The notes beneath the pieces were generated by a model. It had not been told where the DNA came from, ran no database searches, and saw nothing but the letters and a program-made list of their open reading frames with translations. A stretch of DNA of 64,000 nt from NCBI GenBank assembly GCA_965116245.1, contig OZ220497.1, positions 248,001 through 312,000 of the forward strand, written 5' to 3'. Each line of letters opens with the position of its first letter. The first letter of the stretch is position 1. Both the position numbers and the translations under genes were made by a program. This document shows, one piece after another, positions 25,194 to 33,817 of the stretch. Source of the DNA: Poriferisodalis sp965116245. Its GTDB lineage: Bacteria; Actinomycetota; Acidimicrobiia; Acidimicrobiales; Poriferisodalaceae.

Positions 25194-25991
25194 GTGCAGT
25201 CATCGAAAGCAGGACCCGTGTTCACTCTTGACGATGTCGTGGTGGCATTCGGCAATCGCACTGCCCTTGCTGTTGACCGGCTGCGCTTTGAGGCCGGTAG
25301 CACGGTGGCGCTGATGGGCTCCAACGGCTCGGGCAAGACAACGTTGCTGCGCTTGCTGGCTGGCCTGCTCGCTCCGACGAAAGGCACCATTCGCACAGAT
25401 CGCGAGGTAACGATCGGCTACGTGAGCCAGCATCACCAGCCGCACGCCTACATGCCGATGACGGTGGATGAAGTACTCTCCATCGGGAGGTTCCGCCATC
25501 GCGGCCTGCTGGGGCGCATGCGCTCGGCAGACCGACAAGCGATGGACCGCGCCGCGGAGCAACTTAAGATCATTGATCTTCGCAAACGCTCATTCGCCCA
25601 ACTCTCGGGCGGTGAGCGTCAGCGGGTGCTCATCGCCACAGCACTCGCGTCGCAGTCCGAATGTTTGCTACTTGACGAGCCCATAACCGGGTTGGACATC
25701 CCAAGCCAGGACATCGTGCTTGAAGTCGTGGAGGCAGAACGGCTGCGCAACAAGTTGGTCGTTATGGCTACGCATCATCTCAGCGAAGCGCGGCTGTGTG
25801 AACGCATCGTGTTGCTGAAGAACACTGTGTTGGCCGATGGCCAGCCCGACAAGGTGCTCAATGAGATGGGCATGGTTGCGGCATTTGGCGAGAACGCACT
25901 GACGCGGCTAGAAGTAGGCGCGGGTGGTGGCGACCCATCGCTGTTGTTCGTTGAAGAGCGGTGCGATCCGCATCTGGACCGCACAATCTAG
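25194..25991 (+). CDS. znuC: Zinc/manganese ABC transporter ATP-binding protein
   Basis: ATPase of the metal importer, 265 residues. Walker A is GSNGSGKTTLLRLLAG (about 42-57), the Q-loop lies in VSQHHQPHAYMPMTVDEVLS, the signature is LSGGERQRVLIATALAS, Walker B is CLLLDEPITGLD and the switch histidine is in MATHHLSEA. GTG 25194 is the first start; GTG 25218 (VFTLDDVVVAFG) has AGGA just upstream and may be the real one. It is followed by zur after a duplicated 16-bp spacer, making a transporter-regulator pair. Confidence 0.94.
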   Translation: MQSSKAGPVFTLDDVVVAFGNRTALAVDRLRFEAGSTVALMGSNGSGKTTLLRLLAGLLAPTKGTIRTDREVTIGYVSQHHQPHAYMPMTVDEVLSIGRFRHRGLLGRMRSADRQAMDRAAEQLKIIDLRKRSFAQLSGGERQRVLIATALASQSECLLLDEPITGLDIPSQDIVLEVVEAERLRNKLVVMATHHLSEARLCERIVLLKNTVLADGQPDKVLNEMGMVAAFGENALTRLEVGAGGGDPSLLFVEERCDPHLDRTI

Positions 25992-26004
25992 GCGGCAGGT
26001 GAAC

Positions 26005-26036
26005 CAGCGTGAGACCTAGACAGCGTGAGACCTAGA
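26005..26036. repeat. 16-bp direct repeat between znuC and zur
   Basis: CAGCGTGAGACCTAGA occurs twice head to tail (26005-26020 and 26021-26036). The last base of the second copy is the A of the zur ATG. Confidence 0.93.
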
Positions 26037-26569
26037 TGGTAGCCGTGCAAGTTCGGCCTCAACTCTCGAGCGAAGGCCGCTCTGCAAGCGCTAACGCGAA
26101 CAGCGTTGACCTTGACGCAATTCACGCTGAGACAGCGGCGCGACTTAGCGACGCTGGTCTGCGCTACACGATTGGACGCCGTCGTCTGATAGAGGTGCTC
26201 GCCGTTGCGTCGCGCCCGGTGCGTTTGCCGGACATTGAAGCACATGCACCTGAACTCGCCCGCAGTTCGGCCTACCGCAACCTAGAGACGCTGGAACGCT
26301 GCGGTGTAGTTGAGCGGTTGAGTGCCAGCGGTGATCACGCTTTTTTCGAGCTGGCAGAGCCTCTAGTTGATCATCACCATCACTTGATCTGTGTGGAATG
26401 CTCTGACATTGAGGACATTGAGCTCGACAGCACTCTTGAGCAACAGCTAACTGGAATGCTGGCCGATATCGCCCACGAAGCCGACTACACCCCCTTGCAT
26501 CACAGCCTTGATCTCTATGGCCGCTGTTCTAACTGCAACCAAGACAGTGGTCAACCATCCAGCGGCTAG
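26036..26569 (+). CDS. zur: Fur-family regulator, probable Zur
   Basis: Winged-helix metalloregulator of 177 residues. The DNA-binding domain includes LRYTIGRRRLIEVLAVASRP and the recognition helix region ARSSAYRNLETLERCGVVER. The metal and dimerisation domain has DHHHHLICVECSDIEDIEL (His cluster plus Cys-x-x-Cys) and the C-terminal YGRCSNC (second Cys-x-x-Cys), the structural zinc site. Its position after znuC and a Zur-like box at znuA argue for Zur over Fur or another paralogue. A zinc-bound repressor role is inferred. Confidence 0.9.
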   Translation: MVAVQVRPQLSSEGRSASANANSVDLDAIHAETAARLSDAGLRYTIGRRRLIEVLAVASRPVRLPDIEAHAPELARSSAYRNLETLERCGVVERLSASGDHAFFELAEPLVDHHHHLICVECSDIEDIELDSTLEQQLTGMLADIAHEADYTPLHHSLDLYGRCSNCNQDSGQPSSG

Positions 26570-26608
26570 CCACCCGCCGTCCCTGCGGCAGCCATACCTG
26601 GCCGAGGT

Positions 26609-27751
26609 TCAGGCGTTCAGCTTTTCGAAGCGCTCCATGACATCGAGATACTCGCTAACCATCTCCTCAACGACGCGCGTAGCCGATATTGACTCATTTA
26701 GCTGTCCAACCACCTGACCAACGAAGTAGTTGGACAGCTCTACCGCCCCCTTGTTCGAGGGGTTCATAGCGGCACGGTCGATGCGACGGCTAGCTGCGCC
26801 AATCAACATTGGCTGCAGCGGCATGGGCAGCGTTCCGGGCGAGTTCTCGCCTTCCCACTCGTCGGTCCAAGCAGAGCGAAGCTGGCGGGCTGGCTTGCCG
26901 GTGCGCGAGCGCGAGCGCAGAGTGTCCGACGATCCGGCTGCCAAGAATTTCTCCTTCACCACAGGGTGCGTCTCGGCCTCCTGAGTCGTGAGCCACACCG
27001 AGCCACACCAAACACCCTGCGCGCCAAGCGCCAGCGCAGCCGCCACCTGACGTCCGCTGCCGATGCCGCCCGCTGCCAGCACCGGCGCCGGTGCTATGGC
27101 GTCAACCACCTCTGGTACCAGCACCATCGTGGCGATTTCACCGGTGTGTCCACCAGCCTCGTGGCCCTGCGCAATGACGATGTCCACACCGGCCGCCACG
27201 TGACGTTCAGCGTGAACTTTCTTGCCAGCCAGGGCACCCACCAACACATCGTTGCTGTGCGCCCGTTCAATCATGTCGGGAGGCGGCGGACCAAGCGCGT
27301 TAACGGCCAACCTGATCGGGTACGAAAACGCTACGTCCATGAGCGGAACCGCTTGCGCGTAGGTCATAGGCGGCTCCGCATCACCCTCTAGGGCAGCTGG
27401 CTTGTCATCGGAGGGCAGCGGCGGAACGTCATAACGCTCCATAAGGTCATCAAGGAACTCCCGGTGCTGCGGCGGAATCATCGCCTTGAGATCCTTAGCC
27501 GACAGCTCGCCATCGGACTTGCCCTCGTATTTGGCGGGCACGATGATGTCCACACCGAAAGGACGGCCACCCACCTCGTCTTGAATCCAGCCCATGTCGA
27601 TATCAAGCTGCTCAGGCGTATGACCGGCTGCGCCGAGCACCCCGAAGCCTCCCGCCTTGCTCACTGCGGCCACAACGTCTCGACAATGGGTAAAAGCTAC
27701 GATCGGGACATCGCAGCCCAGCATCTCACATACCGGCGTCTTCATACCCAA
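26609..27751 (-). CDS. Nitronate monooxygenase-family flavoprotein
   Basis: A TIM-barrel FMN enzyme of the NAD(P)H-dependent flavin oxidoreductase / 2-nitropropane dioxygenase family, 380 residues. Features are VCEMLGCDVPIVAF at the start, the catalytic-His stretch IVIAQGHEAGGHTGEI, PVLAAGGIGSGRQVAAALAL (phosphate binding) and GAQGVWCGSVWL. Family members oxidise nitronates or reduce quinones or enoyl substrates. The open frame starts at 27751; MKTPVCEMLG two codons later is the likely translated start. It is convergent with zur. Confidence 0.9.
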   Translation of the reverse strand: MGMKTPVCEMLGCDVPIVAFTHCRDVVAAVSKAGGFGVLGAAGHTPEQLDIDMGWIQDEVGGRPFGVDIIVPAKYEGKSDGELSAKDLKAMIPPQHREFLDDLMERYDVPPLPSDDKPAALEGDAEPPMTYAQAVPLMDVAFSYPIRLAVNALGPPPPDMIERAHSNDVLVGALAGKKVHAERHVAAGVDIVIAQGHEAGGHTGEIATMVLVPEVVDAIAPAPVLAAGGIGSGRQVAAALALGAQGVWCGSVWLTTQEAETHPVVKEKFLAAGSSDTLRSRSRTGKPARQLRSAWTDEWEGENSPGTLPMPLQPMLIGAASRRIDRAAMNPSNKGAVELSNYFVGQVVGQLNESISATRVVEEMVSEYLDVMERFEKLNA

Positions 27752-27867
27752 AAACTAGCGGGCCGCTGAACTGGCTCGCTGAAGCGATAGTGGGCGAAAC
27801 ATCGGGTGCGAGAAATTGCAGGTGGGCGAAGTGACCAATTGGCAGCCCACAATGGCAGGATGCGCCC

Positions 27868-28785
27868 ATGAGTATCTCCGCCAGCTTCAGCGCGGTCGGG
27901 CACAGTTACGTGGATGCGGCGACCAGAACACGACTTGATGCCTGGTTCCCACCAGGCGCTAGCGCAGACTCGCCACCAACCCGATCCTGCCCAGCCGCTT
28001 ACTTCGGCTTCAATATCGGCGAGACCATCGAGGTCACGATTGAGGATTTGGATGCTCCGCCAGCAGACATCGCCGACGCCTACCTGCGCCTTCACCTGTT
28101 GAGTCGCCGCGAAATCAAGCCACACGATGCCAACCTTGACGGCCTCTTTGGATTGTTGACGAACTGTGCTTGGTCCAACGCTGGCCCGGTGCTTCCCGAA
28201 CGTCTTGACGAGTTACGTGTTGCGGCCACATCGGTTAACCAGCAGATCACTGTCGCCGCTGTCGACAAGATCCCGCGCATGGTCGATTACGTGATCCCCC
28301 CCGGAGTGCGCATCGGCGACGCAGACCGAGTCCGCCTAGGCGCACACCTGGCCGATGGCACCACCGTTATGCACGAAGGTTTCGTCAACTTCAATGCTGG
28401 CACGCTCGGACCCGCGATGGTCGAAGGGCGCATCTCTGCCGGTGTTGTCATAGGGGCTCATTCGGACATAGGCGGCAGTGCCTCTACGATGGGAACGCTG
28501 TCAGGCGGCGGCAAAGAACGGGTCTCAATCGGGGAGCACTGCCTGTTGGGTGCTAACTCCGGCATCGGTATCGCGCTCGGCGACTACTGCACAGTGGAGG
28601 CCGGTCTCTACGTCACCGCCGGAAGCCGAGTCACATTGCCCGACGGCTCAGTCGTGAAGGGCAGTGAAATATCTGGTCGTTCGGGCATGTTGCTGATCCG
28701 CAACAGCACTACCGGTGCCATCGAGATGCGGGTCGCCGATACAAGCCGCTGGGAAGGCATCAACCCCGAACTCCACAGCAACTGA
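27868..28785 (+). CDS. dapD: Tetrahydrodipicolinate N-succinyltransferase DapD
   Basis: Succinylates tetrahydrodipicolinate in lysine/meso-diaminopimelate synthesis. The 305-residue protein has an N-terminal domain with DLDAPPADIADAYLRLHLLS, then a left-handed beta-helix of hexapeptide repeats (about 150-260) including EGFVNFNAGTLG, VEGRISAGVVIGAHSDIGGS, GGGKERVSIGEHCLLGANSG and LGDYCTVEAGLYVTAGS. It matches the actinobacterial form of DapD. ATG 27868. It stands alone, convergent with the crotonase gene. Confidence 0.94.
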   Translation: MSISASFSAVGHSYVDAATRTRLDAWFPPGASADSPPTRSCPAAYFGFNIGETIEVTIEDLDAPPADIADAYLRLHLLSRREIKPHDANLDGLFGLLTNCAWSNAGPVLPERLDELRVAATSVNQQITVAAVDKIPRMVDYVIPPGVRIGDADRVRLGAHLADGTTVMHEGFVNFNAGTLGPAMVEGRISAGVVIGAHSDIGGSASTMGTLSGGGKERVSIGEHCLLGANSGIGIALGDYCTVEAGLYVTAGSRVTLPDGSVVKGSEISGRSGMLLIRNSTTGAIEMRVADTSRWEGINPELHSN

Positions 28786-28839
28786 GGCACAAACCGACTC
28801 GCAGCGCGCGTTAGTTGCCGTTGCAACCTTGTAGACAAA

Positions 28840-29628
28840 TTAGCTACCCGTAAAGTTCGGCGCGCGACGCTCCACGAACGCTGCGATGCCCTCGCGCCCG
28901 TCATGGGTCTGCATGGCTGTGGTGATTGTCTTGCCTTCAAACTCACCCGCCTGTTCAAGCGGCGAGTCAATGCCTGCGTACACCACCCGCTTGGCGTGAC
29001 CCAGAGCCCAGGCTGGGCCGTCGGCCAGCGACTGGGCTAGCTCCGCTGTCGTCGCGTCGACCTCCTCGTCGCGAACAACCCGATTGACCAAGCCCCACTG
29101 TTCAGCCTCTTGCGCGCTGAGCACACGGTTGGTAAGCGTCAGGTCAAGCATCCGGCGCAGCCCGATGTGACGCGCCAAGAAATAGGACGATGTGCCATCA
29201 GGCGTCACGCCAGCCCGGGTATAGGCCATGGTGAACTTCGCAGACTCACCTGCAACGACCAGATCAAACGAGGCGGCAAGCGACATACCGGCGCCGCCGA
29301 CGCTGCCGCCCACTCCCGCTACGAACGGCTTTGGTGTGCGGTTCATCTTGTTGATGGCTCCGTGGAGGTCGATCACCATGTCTGATGCGAGCTGCGGCAG
29401 GCCGTCGCCTGCGGCGTGAAATTCTTTGAGGTCGCCGCCAGCGGAGAACACTCGGCCCTCCGCGGTTACCGAGGCTGCTTTGACGGCGTCGTCGAACTCA
29501 ATCTCCAGCATGACGGCGCGCAGCTCTCGCGAAAACTGTGGATTGACAGCGTTGGCGCCTTCGGGACGGTTGAAACGCACATGCGCGACGCCATCGCGCA
29601 CCTCATAAGCGATAGTTGCCAAGTCCAT
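28840..29628 (-). CDS. Enoyl-CoA hydratase/isomerase family protein
   Basis: Crotonase-fold enzyme of 262 residues. The oxyanion-hole motif GRVFSAGGDLKEF is at about 57-69, and the second, GVGGSVGGAGMSLAASFDLV, at about 105-124. AKFTMAYTRAGVTPDGTSSY occupies the catalytic region, with no glutamate at the usual first position, so it may be an isomerase or an atypical member. ATG 29628. The LLM gene upstream on the same strand is 40 bases away, so co-transcription is likely. Duplicated CTATTGGTC motifs lie between them. Confidence 0.88.
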   Translation of the reverse strand: MDLATIAYEVRDGVAHVRFNRPEGANAVNPQFSRELRAVMLEIEFDDAVKAASVTAEGRVFSAGGDLKEFHAAGDGLPQLASDMVIDLHGAINKMNRTPKPFVAGVGGSVGGAGMSLAASFDLVVAGESAKFTMAYTRAGVTPDGTSSYFLARHIGLRRMLDLTLTNRVLSAQEAEQWGLVNRVVRDEEVDATTAELAQSLADGPAWALGHAKRVVYAGIDSPLEQAGEFEGKTITTAMQTHDGREGIAAFVERRAPNFTGS

Positions 29629-29668
29629 GATTGGTCCCCTATTGGTCTAGTCCTCTATTGGTCCTCGT

Positions 29669-30655
29669 CTAGTTCCGTGCGGCAGGGGCGAGATCTCGAG
29701 CGGCCTGCACTGGGTCTATGTCGCCAAACGGCATGATCGAGATGGCCGAGACGTCAACACCGTTCGCGTGATAGCGATCGATGTGCTCTAGGCACGATTC
29801 TGGGTGACCGTGAATGAGCAGTTCGTCCACAAGGCTGTCGTCGATGGCTTCAAGCGCGCCTCGTCGGTCTCCCTCGGACCAGCGTTGCCACATGGCAGCG
29901 AGTCGCTCTCCGCGGCCCAGCCAGCGATGGAACTCTGCGTAGACACCAACATTCAGGTAGGCAGCGATGGCGCGCTTGAAACCTGCCCTCACCGCCTCGG
30001 TGTCTGGGTTGGGGCACACGAAGATGCGGGCGACTACCTCTTTGTTGTCGCCGCCCTCGTCAACATAGGGGCGCACAGTGGCGACGTCGTCGGCTGAAAG
30101 CCAGTTGATGATCGCACCATCGGCCTCGCTGCCAGCCAGCCTCAACATGCCGGGCCGTAGAGCCGCCAGCAGGATGGGGGGTTGTTGTTCTGGCGGGCGT
30201 CCGAGCCGGAAACCCTGTATCTCAAACGTGTCGTACGTCTCGCTGATCCGCTCGCCGGTGAGCGCTTTGCGCAGAAATCGCGCTGTGTCCCGCGTTCGCT
30301 TGAAGGGCGCCTCAAATGGTATGCCGTTCCAGCGTTCAACGATCACGTTGGATGAAGCCCCAATTCCCATGGCGAAACGTCCGGGCGCGGCTTCGCAGAT
30401 AGCAGCAGCCTGCTGAGCTAGAACCGCTGGGCCCCTAGTGAAAGCCGGAATAATGGCAATACCCAGCCGCACATCGGCCACCCATTGACTGGCCAACACA
30501 AGGGGCGTGAAGCCGTCCGTGCCGTCCGCTTCGGAGCTCCAGAACTCGGTGTAGCCGAGGTCGGCAAGCTCACGGTAGAGATCGGCTTGGGCATGTAGGG
30601 GATCACCAAATGGGACCGTTATGCCATAGCGCCAGCGGTTTCGATCGTCGGTCAC
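29669..30655 (-). CDS. LLM-class flavin/F420-dependent oxidoreductase
   Basis: A bacterial-luciferase-like TIM barrel of 328 residues: WRYGITVPFGDPLHAQADLY, LGYTEFWSSEADGTDGF, VRLGIAIIPAFTRGPAVLAQ and GRFAMGIGASSNVIVERWNG are family-typical. The ASSNVIVERWNG stretch resembles mycobacterial F420-dependent members. The start is GTG 30655. It is co-directional with the crotonase gene, so a role in acyl-CoA or sterol metabolism is possible but unproven. Confidence 0.87.
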   Translation of the reverse strand: MTDDRNRWRYGITVPFGDPLHAQADLYRELADLGYTEFWSSEADGTDGFTPLVLASQWVADVRLGIAIIPAFTRGPAVLAQQAAAICEAAPGRFAMGIGASSNVIVERWNGIPFEAPFKRTRDTARFLRKALTGERISETYDTFEIQGFRLGRPPEQQPPILLAALRPGMLRLAGSEADGAIINWLSADDVATVRPYVDEGGDNKEVVARIFVCPNPDTEAVRAGFKRAIAAYLNVGVYAEFHRWLGRGERLAAMWQRWSEGDRRGALEAIDDSLVDELLIHGHPESCLEHIDRYHANGVDVSAISIMPFGDIDPVQAARDLAPAARN

Positions 30656-30799
30656 GGCACGCAGGCTAGTAAGCGCAGTCGTGTTGAATGGGTGGCAGCT
30701 CTGTGGCAGCGGCTCTGCGACTGTGTGAAGTGAGGGAAGTGAGGGCTAGGAGCAGGGCCTCGCGGTCATTGTGTAACACCCCTCAATCACACTGTTCTC

Positions 30800-30970
30800 A
30801 TGGCTGAACAGCATGATCTCGCACCACAACTCCGGCTAATCACAACTAGTCGCATGCCTCGCCGTTTGAACCGAGAAACCCGCCAGGAAGGCCTGCGGGG
30901 GGTCGCTCGGGCTCGGGCCGCGTTGGCTAACACGGCGCCTCCACCCCAAATTGATCTGAACGCCGCCTGA
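30800..30970 (+). CDS. Small conserved-looking actinobacterial protein (56 aa)
   Basis: An ATG frame at 30800 encodes 56 residues ending 22 bases before the thiolase start. The segment LNRETRQEGLRGVARARAAL resembles short basic actinobacterial proteins I recall with an L-D/N-x-x-T-R-x-x-G-x-x-G-V-A-x-A-R-x-A-L pattern and no known role. There is no membrane segment. No strong ribosome-binding site is visible; GTGTAACACC precedes it. The call rests on that pattern, so confidence is limited. Confidence 0.45.
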   Translation: MAEQHDLAPQLRLITTSRMPRRLNRETRQEGLRGVARARAALANTAPPPQIDLNAA

Positions 30971-30992
30971 TTCCGCAGCTACAGTGCCGACC

Positions 30993-32186
30993 ATGAGCAG
31001 CACTCCAGCAAATCAGCACCCCGACGACATTGTCATTGTTGACGCCGTCCGGTCGCCAGTCGGCCGACGTGGCGGCGACTTGAGCGGAGTCCATCCGTCG
31101 GATCTGCTCAGCGACGTGCTCTCTGCGTTGATGGAACGCACGCAGGTTGATCCCTCCAGTATCGGTCAACTGGTGGGTGGCTGCGTGAGCCAAGCCGGGG
31201 AGCAGACGGCCAACATTGCGCGTACTGCTTGGCTGGGCGCGGGCTATCCCCTATCGGTAGCAGCCACCACAGTTGATGCGCAGTGCGGTTCAAGCCAACA
31301 GGCGACCACCCTGGCGTACGGCTTGGTGCGCAGCGGAGTAGTTGATTCGGCCATCGGATGCGGCGTGGAGTCAATGACTCGCAATCCGATGGGTTCAAGC
31401 TTCCAGAAGGGGAAACGCACAGCGACCTCCCGCTATAAGGAGCACTACGAGTACACAACGCAGTTCCAGGGCGCGGAGCTGTTGGCTGAGAAATGGGGAA
31501 TCAGCCGCGGCGAATGCGACGCTTTCGGCCTTCGTAGCCAAATTAATGCGGCTAGGGCCTGGGAAGAGGACCGCTTCGGCACCCAGATCATCCCAGTTGG
31601 CGCTCCGGTGCTAGACGAGAACAACAAGCCGACCGAAGAGGTCCGCCACGTAACGCGTGATGGTGGCATCAGGCCAACTACACCTGAGGGTCTAGCGGGG
31701 CTTTCGCCAGTGATGGAGGGCGGCGTGCATACTGCAGGCAGCTCGTCACAAATCAGCGATGGCGCCGGCGCGGTGATGCTCATGCGAGCTGGGCGTGCAG
31801 CCGAGCTGGGCCTGCGCCCATTGGCTCGGATCGTTGACACCTGCCTGGTCGGCAGCGACCCCGTACTGATGCTGACTGGCCCGATTGAGGCCACCAATCA
31901 CCTGCTTGAACGCAACGGCATGCAAATGTCCGACATTGACCTAGTTGAGATCAATGAGGCGTTCGCTTCGGTCGTGCTGGCCTGGCAGCGCGAGGTAGAC
32001 CCGGAAATGGACACGGTCAATCCCAACGGCGGAGCTATCGCGCTGGGTCATCCGTTGGGCGGAACTGGCGCGATTTTGCTGACGAAGGCAGTTCACGAAC
32101 TCCACCGAGCCGACTTGAACACGGCACTTGTGACAATGTGCTGCGGTGGTGGGCTAGGCACCGGCACCGTGCTTGAGCGGCTCTGA
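30993..32186 (+). CDS. Thiolase-family acetyl-CoA acyltransferase
   Basis: A 397-residue thiolase that cleaves 3-ketoacyl-CoA (or condenses acetyl-CoA). The nucleophilic Cys lies in VDAQCGSSQQATT (about 90), the His in NPNGGAIALGHPLGGTGAIL and the second Cys in MCCGGGLGTG near the end. The early segment VDAVRSPVGRRGGDLSGVHP is also canonical. ATG 30993 is chosen over GTG 30984. The SNase gene follows co-directionally. It probably completes beta-oxidation with the hydratases and dehydrogenases encoded elsewhere in the window. Confidence 0.94.
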   Translation: MSSTPANQHPDDIVIVDAVRSPVGRRGGDLSGVHPSDLLSDVLSALMERTQVDPSSIGQLVGGCVSQAGEQTANIARTAWLGAGYPLSVAATTVDAQCGSSQQATTLAYGLVRSGVVDSAIGCGVESMTRNPMGSSFQKGKRTATSRYKEHYEYTTQFQGAELLAEKWGISRGECDAFGLRSQINAARAWEEDRFGTQIIPVGAPVLDENNKPTEEVRHVTRDGGIRPTTPEGLAGLSPVMEGGVHTAGSSSQISDGAGAVMLMRAGRAAELGLRPLARIVDTCLVGSDPVLMLTGPIEATNHLLERNGMQMSDIDLVEINEAFASVVLAWQREVDPEMDTVNPNGGAIALGHPLGGTGAILLTKAVHELHRADLNTALVTMCCGGGLGTGTVLERL

Positions 32187-32275
32187 GCAACACACCACTG
32201 CAGTCCTCGCCGAGCGAGGATGTTCAAGAAAGCGGCCAGGGGTCACACACTCGCCGGAGACTTCGCAAATCAAAT

Positions 32276-32911
32276 TTGGCGCTCATCTCAGCCGCTGCGG
32301 TCGCGTGTTCGGCTGTTTGGCAATTGACTGACCGCGCGGAGCCAGTAGCCGAACTGCTATCGGGGCCTGCATCTGGCGCGACAATTGGACCGACATTGCG
32401 CGACATGGTCTCAGGCACAAGTGCTCTAGGCATGCCCGAGGCCGATTCGGGCGCCGCTGAGCACGCGCTTGAGCCGAACGCCGTTGTGCTGGATGTGATT
32501 GACGGAGACACGGTGGAGGTTGACCTCAGCGGTCGTCGAACAACGGTGAGGCTCATCGGTATTGACACACCAGAAAAGACTGGGGGCTACCTGCCTGCTG
32601 AGTGCGGTGGCGACGAAGCGACGCAGCGGCTGGCGGAGTTGCTGCCACCCGGAACTGAGGTTCTATTGCAGCGCGATGTGGAATTGCAAGATCGCTATGG
32701 CCGACTGCTGGCTTACGTCTACCGCGCGTCCGATGGACTGTTCTTGAATCTCTACCTGACGCTTGACGGTTTCGCCGGGACCATGCACCTTGAGCCGAAT
32801 ACCGAGCACCGGGACGTGCTTGACGCGGCCGAAGCAGAGGCGCGCGCTGAACGCAGAGGTATCTGGGCAAAATGCGGCGGCCCCAACCGCAGGCTTGAGG
32901 GCATCGGTTAG
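32276..32911 (+). CDS. Exported thermonuclease-like (SNase) protein
   Basis: A staphylococcal-nuclease-fold protein of 211 residues. An N-terminal hydrophobic segment (LISAAAVACSAVWQL) suggests export or anchoring, then a linker, then the OB-fold nuclease domain (about 70-205). The motifs VRLIGIDTPEK (Arg and Glu of the active site) and QDRYGRLLAYVY (second active-site Arg) are intact, and the C-terminus EAEARAERRGIWAKC is family-typical. TTG 32276 is the only start in frame that keeps the signal; a start further upstream is not visible. Confidence 0.85.
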   Translation: MALISAAAVACSAVWQLTDRAEPVAELLSGPASGATIGPTLRDMVSGTSALGMPEADSGAAEHALEPNAVVLDVIDGDTVEVDLSGRRTTVRLIGIDTPEKTGGYLPAECGGDEATQRLAELLPPGTEVLLQRDVELQDRYGRLLAYVYRASDGLFLNLYLTLDGFAGTMHLEPNTEHRDVLDAAEAEARAERRGIWAKCGGPNRRLEGIG

Positions 32912-32920
32912 CGTGTCGGT

Positions 32921-33766
32921 GTGGCACCGCTGTCGGAGCGGCTCGGGTACGACGCTAACGACAGGCTGCTGATCATTAGTGCAGCCGGACTTGGCGGCTG
33001 CCACGCGATGAACGAAGGTGTATACGCCTCTTTGCGTGACGGCTTGGCGACTACCGGAACGCTGCTTGTGCCATGTCCGTGGTCACGCGAGGCCGCCGCA
33101 AGATTCCGAGGCGAGGACATAGGCGTAGCCCTGACGTTGAATGCCGAGTTCGCGCTCTATCGCTGGGGGCCGCTTACCTACGCCCCATCACTGCTTGACG
33201 GCAATGGAGGCATGCCCAGCACGGTAAGTGACGTGTGGGACCACGCGGATCTAGATGAGGTACTGCGCGAATGCCGTGTGCAGATTGAACGGGCGATCCT
33301 GTGGGGATTTGATGTCACACACCTGGATAGTCACTTGGATGTCCTAAGCGTGCGACCGGAGTTCTTTGACGTGTATTTGGAGCTGGCCGTTGAGTTCGGT
33401 TTGCCGGTTCGGCTGATCTCATCGGATAGCCGACGCCGGTTGGGATTCCCGGCAGAGGAACTGATCAAGTCCGCTGGCGTATTTACACCCGATCGGGTCG
33501 TGCGTATTGCGCCAGGGACCATGGGTCGCTACCGACGCATCGAAGCACTGCTGGATTCGCTCCAACCGGGCCTGACCGAACTGCAGCTCCAGCCCGCAGC
33601 GGATTTGCCGGAGTTGCGATCGCTGACCGCTGAATGGGGATCGCGCGTTGAGGACTTGCTCCACCTACGCGACAATGCCGAGCTGCGTGCCCACATAGAG
33701 CGCAGCGATATCCGGCTCGTGGGGTATCGGCAGCTACGCGAGGTGCAGCGGTCGCACACCGCGTAG
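32921..33766 (+). CDS. ChbG/HpnK-family protein lacking metal ligands
   Basis: A YdjC-type carbohydrate deacetylase fold, 281 residues. Family features are clear: GGCHAMNEGVYASLRDGLAT, LLVPCPWSREAA, YRWGPLTYAPSLLDGNGGMP and THLDSHLDVLSVRPEFFDVY. Active members begin NADDLG(M)CHAAN and have GVHLTLT, supplying Asp and His metal ligands. Here these read SAAGLGGCHAMN and GVALTLN, so both the Asp pair and the first His are gone, as the DNA confirms. The DSH motif persists. It may be a catalytically dead binding protein or may use altered chemistry. Its stop starts a 14-bp array. Confidence 0.85.
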   Translation: MAPLSERLGYDANDRLLIISAAGLGGCHAMNEGVYASLRDGLATTGTLLVPCPWSREAAARFRGEDIGVALTLNAEFALYRWGPLTYAPSLLDGNGGMPSTVSDVWDHADLDEVLRECRVQIERAILWGFDVTHLDSHLDVLSVRPEFFDVYLELAVEFGLPVRLISSDSRRRLGFPAEELIKSAGVFTPDRVVRIAPGTMGRYRRIEALLDSLQPGLTELQLQPAADLPELRSLTAEWGSRVEDLLHLRDNAELRAHIERSDIRLVGYRQLREVQRSHTA

Positions 33767-33817
33767 CCCGATTCGGGTAGCCCAATTCGGGTAGCCCAAT
33801 TCGGGTAGCCCGATTCG
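33764..33817. repeat. 14-bp tandem array between convergent genes
   Basis: Four units of TAGCCCGATTCGGG (33764-33777, 33778-33791, 33792-33805 and partial 33806-33817; two copies have A for G at position 7). The array starts at the TAG stop of the ChbG-like gene and ends at the stop of the convergent gene. The core CCCGATTCGGG is palindromic. Confidence 0.95.
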
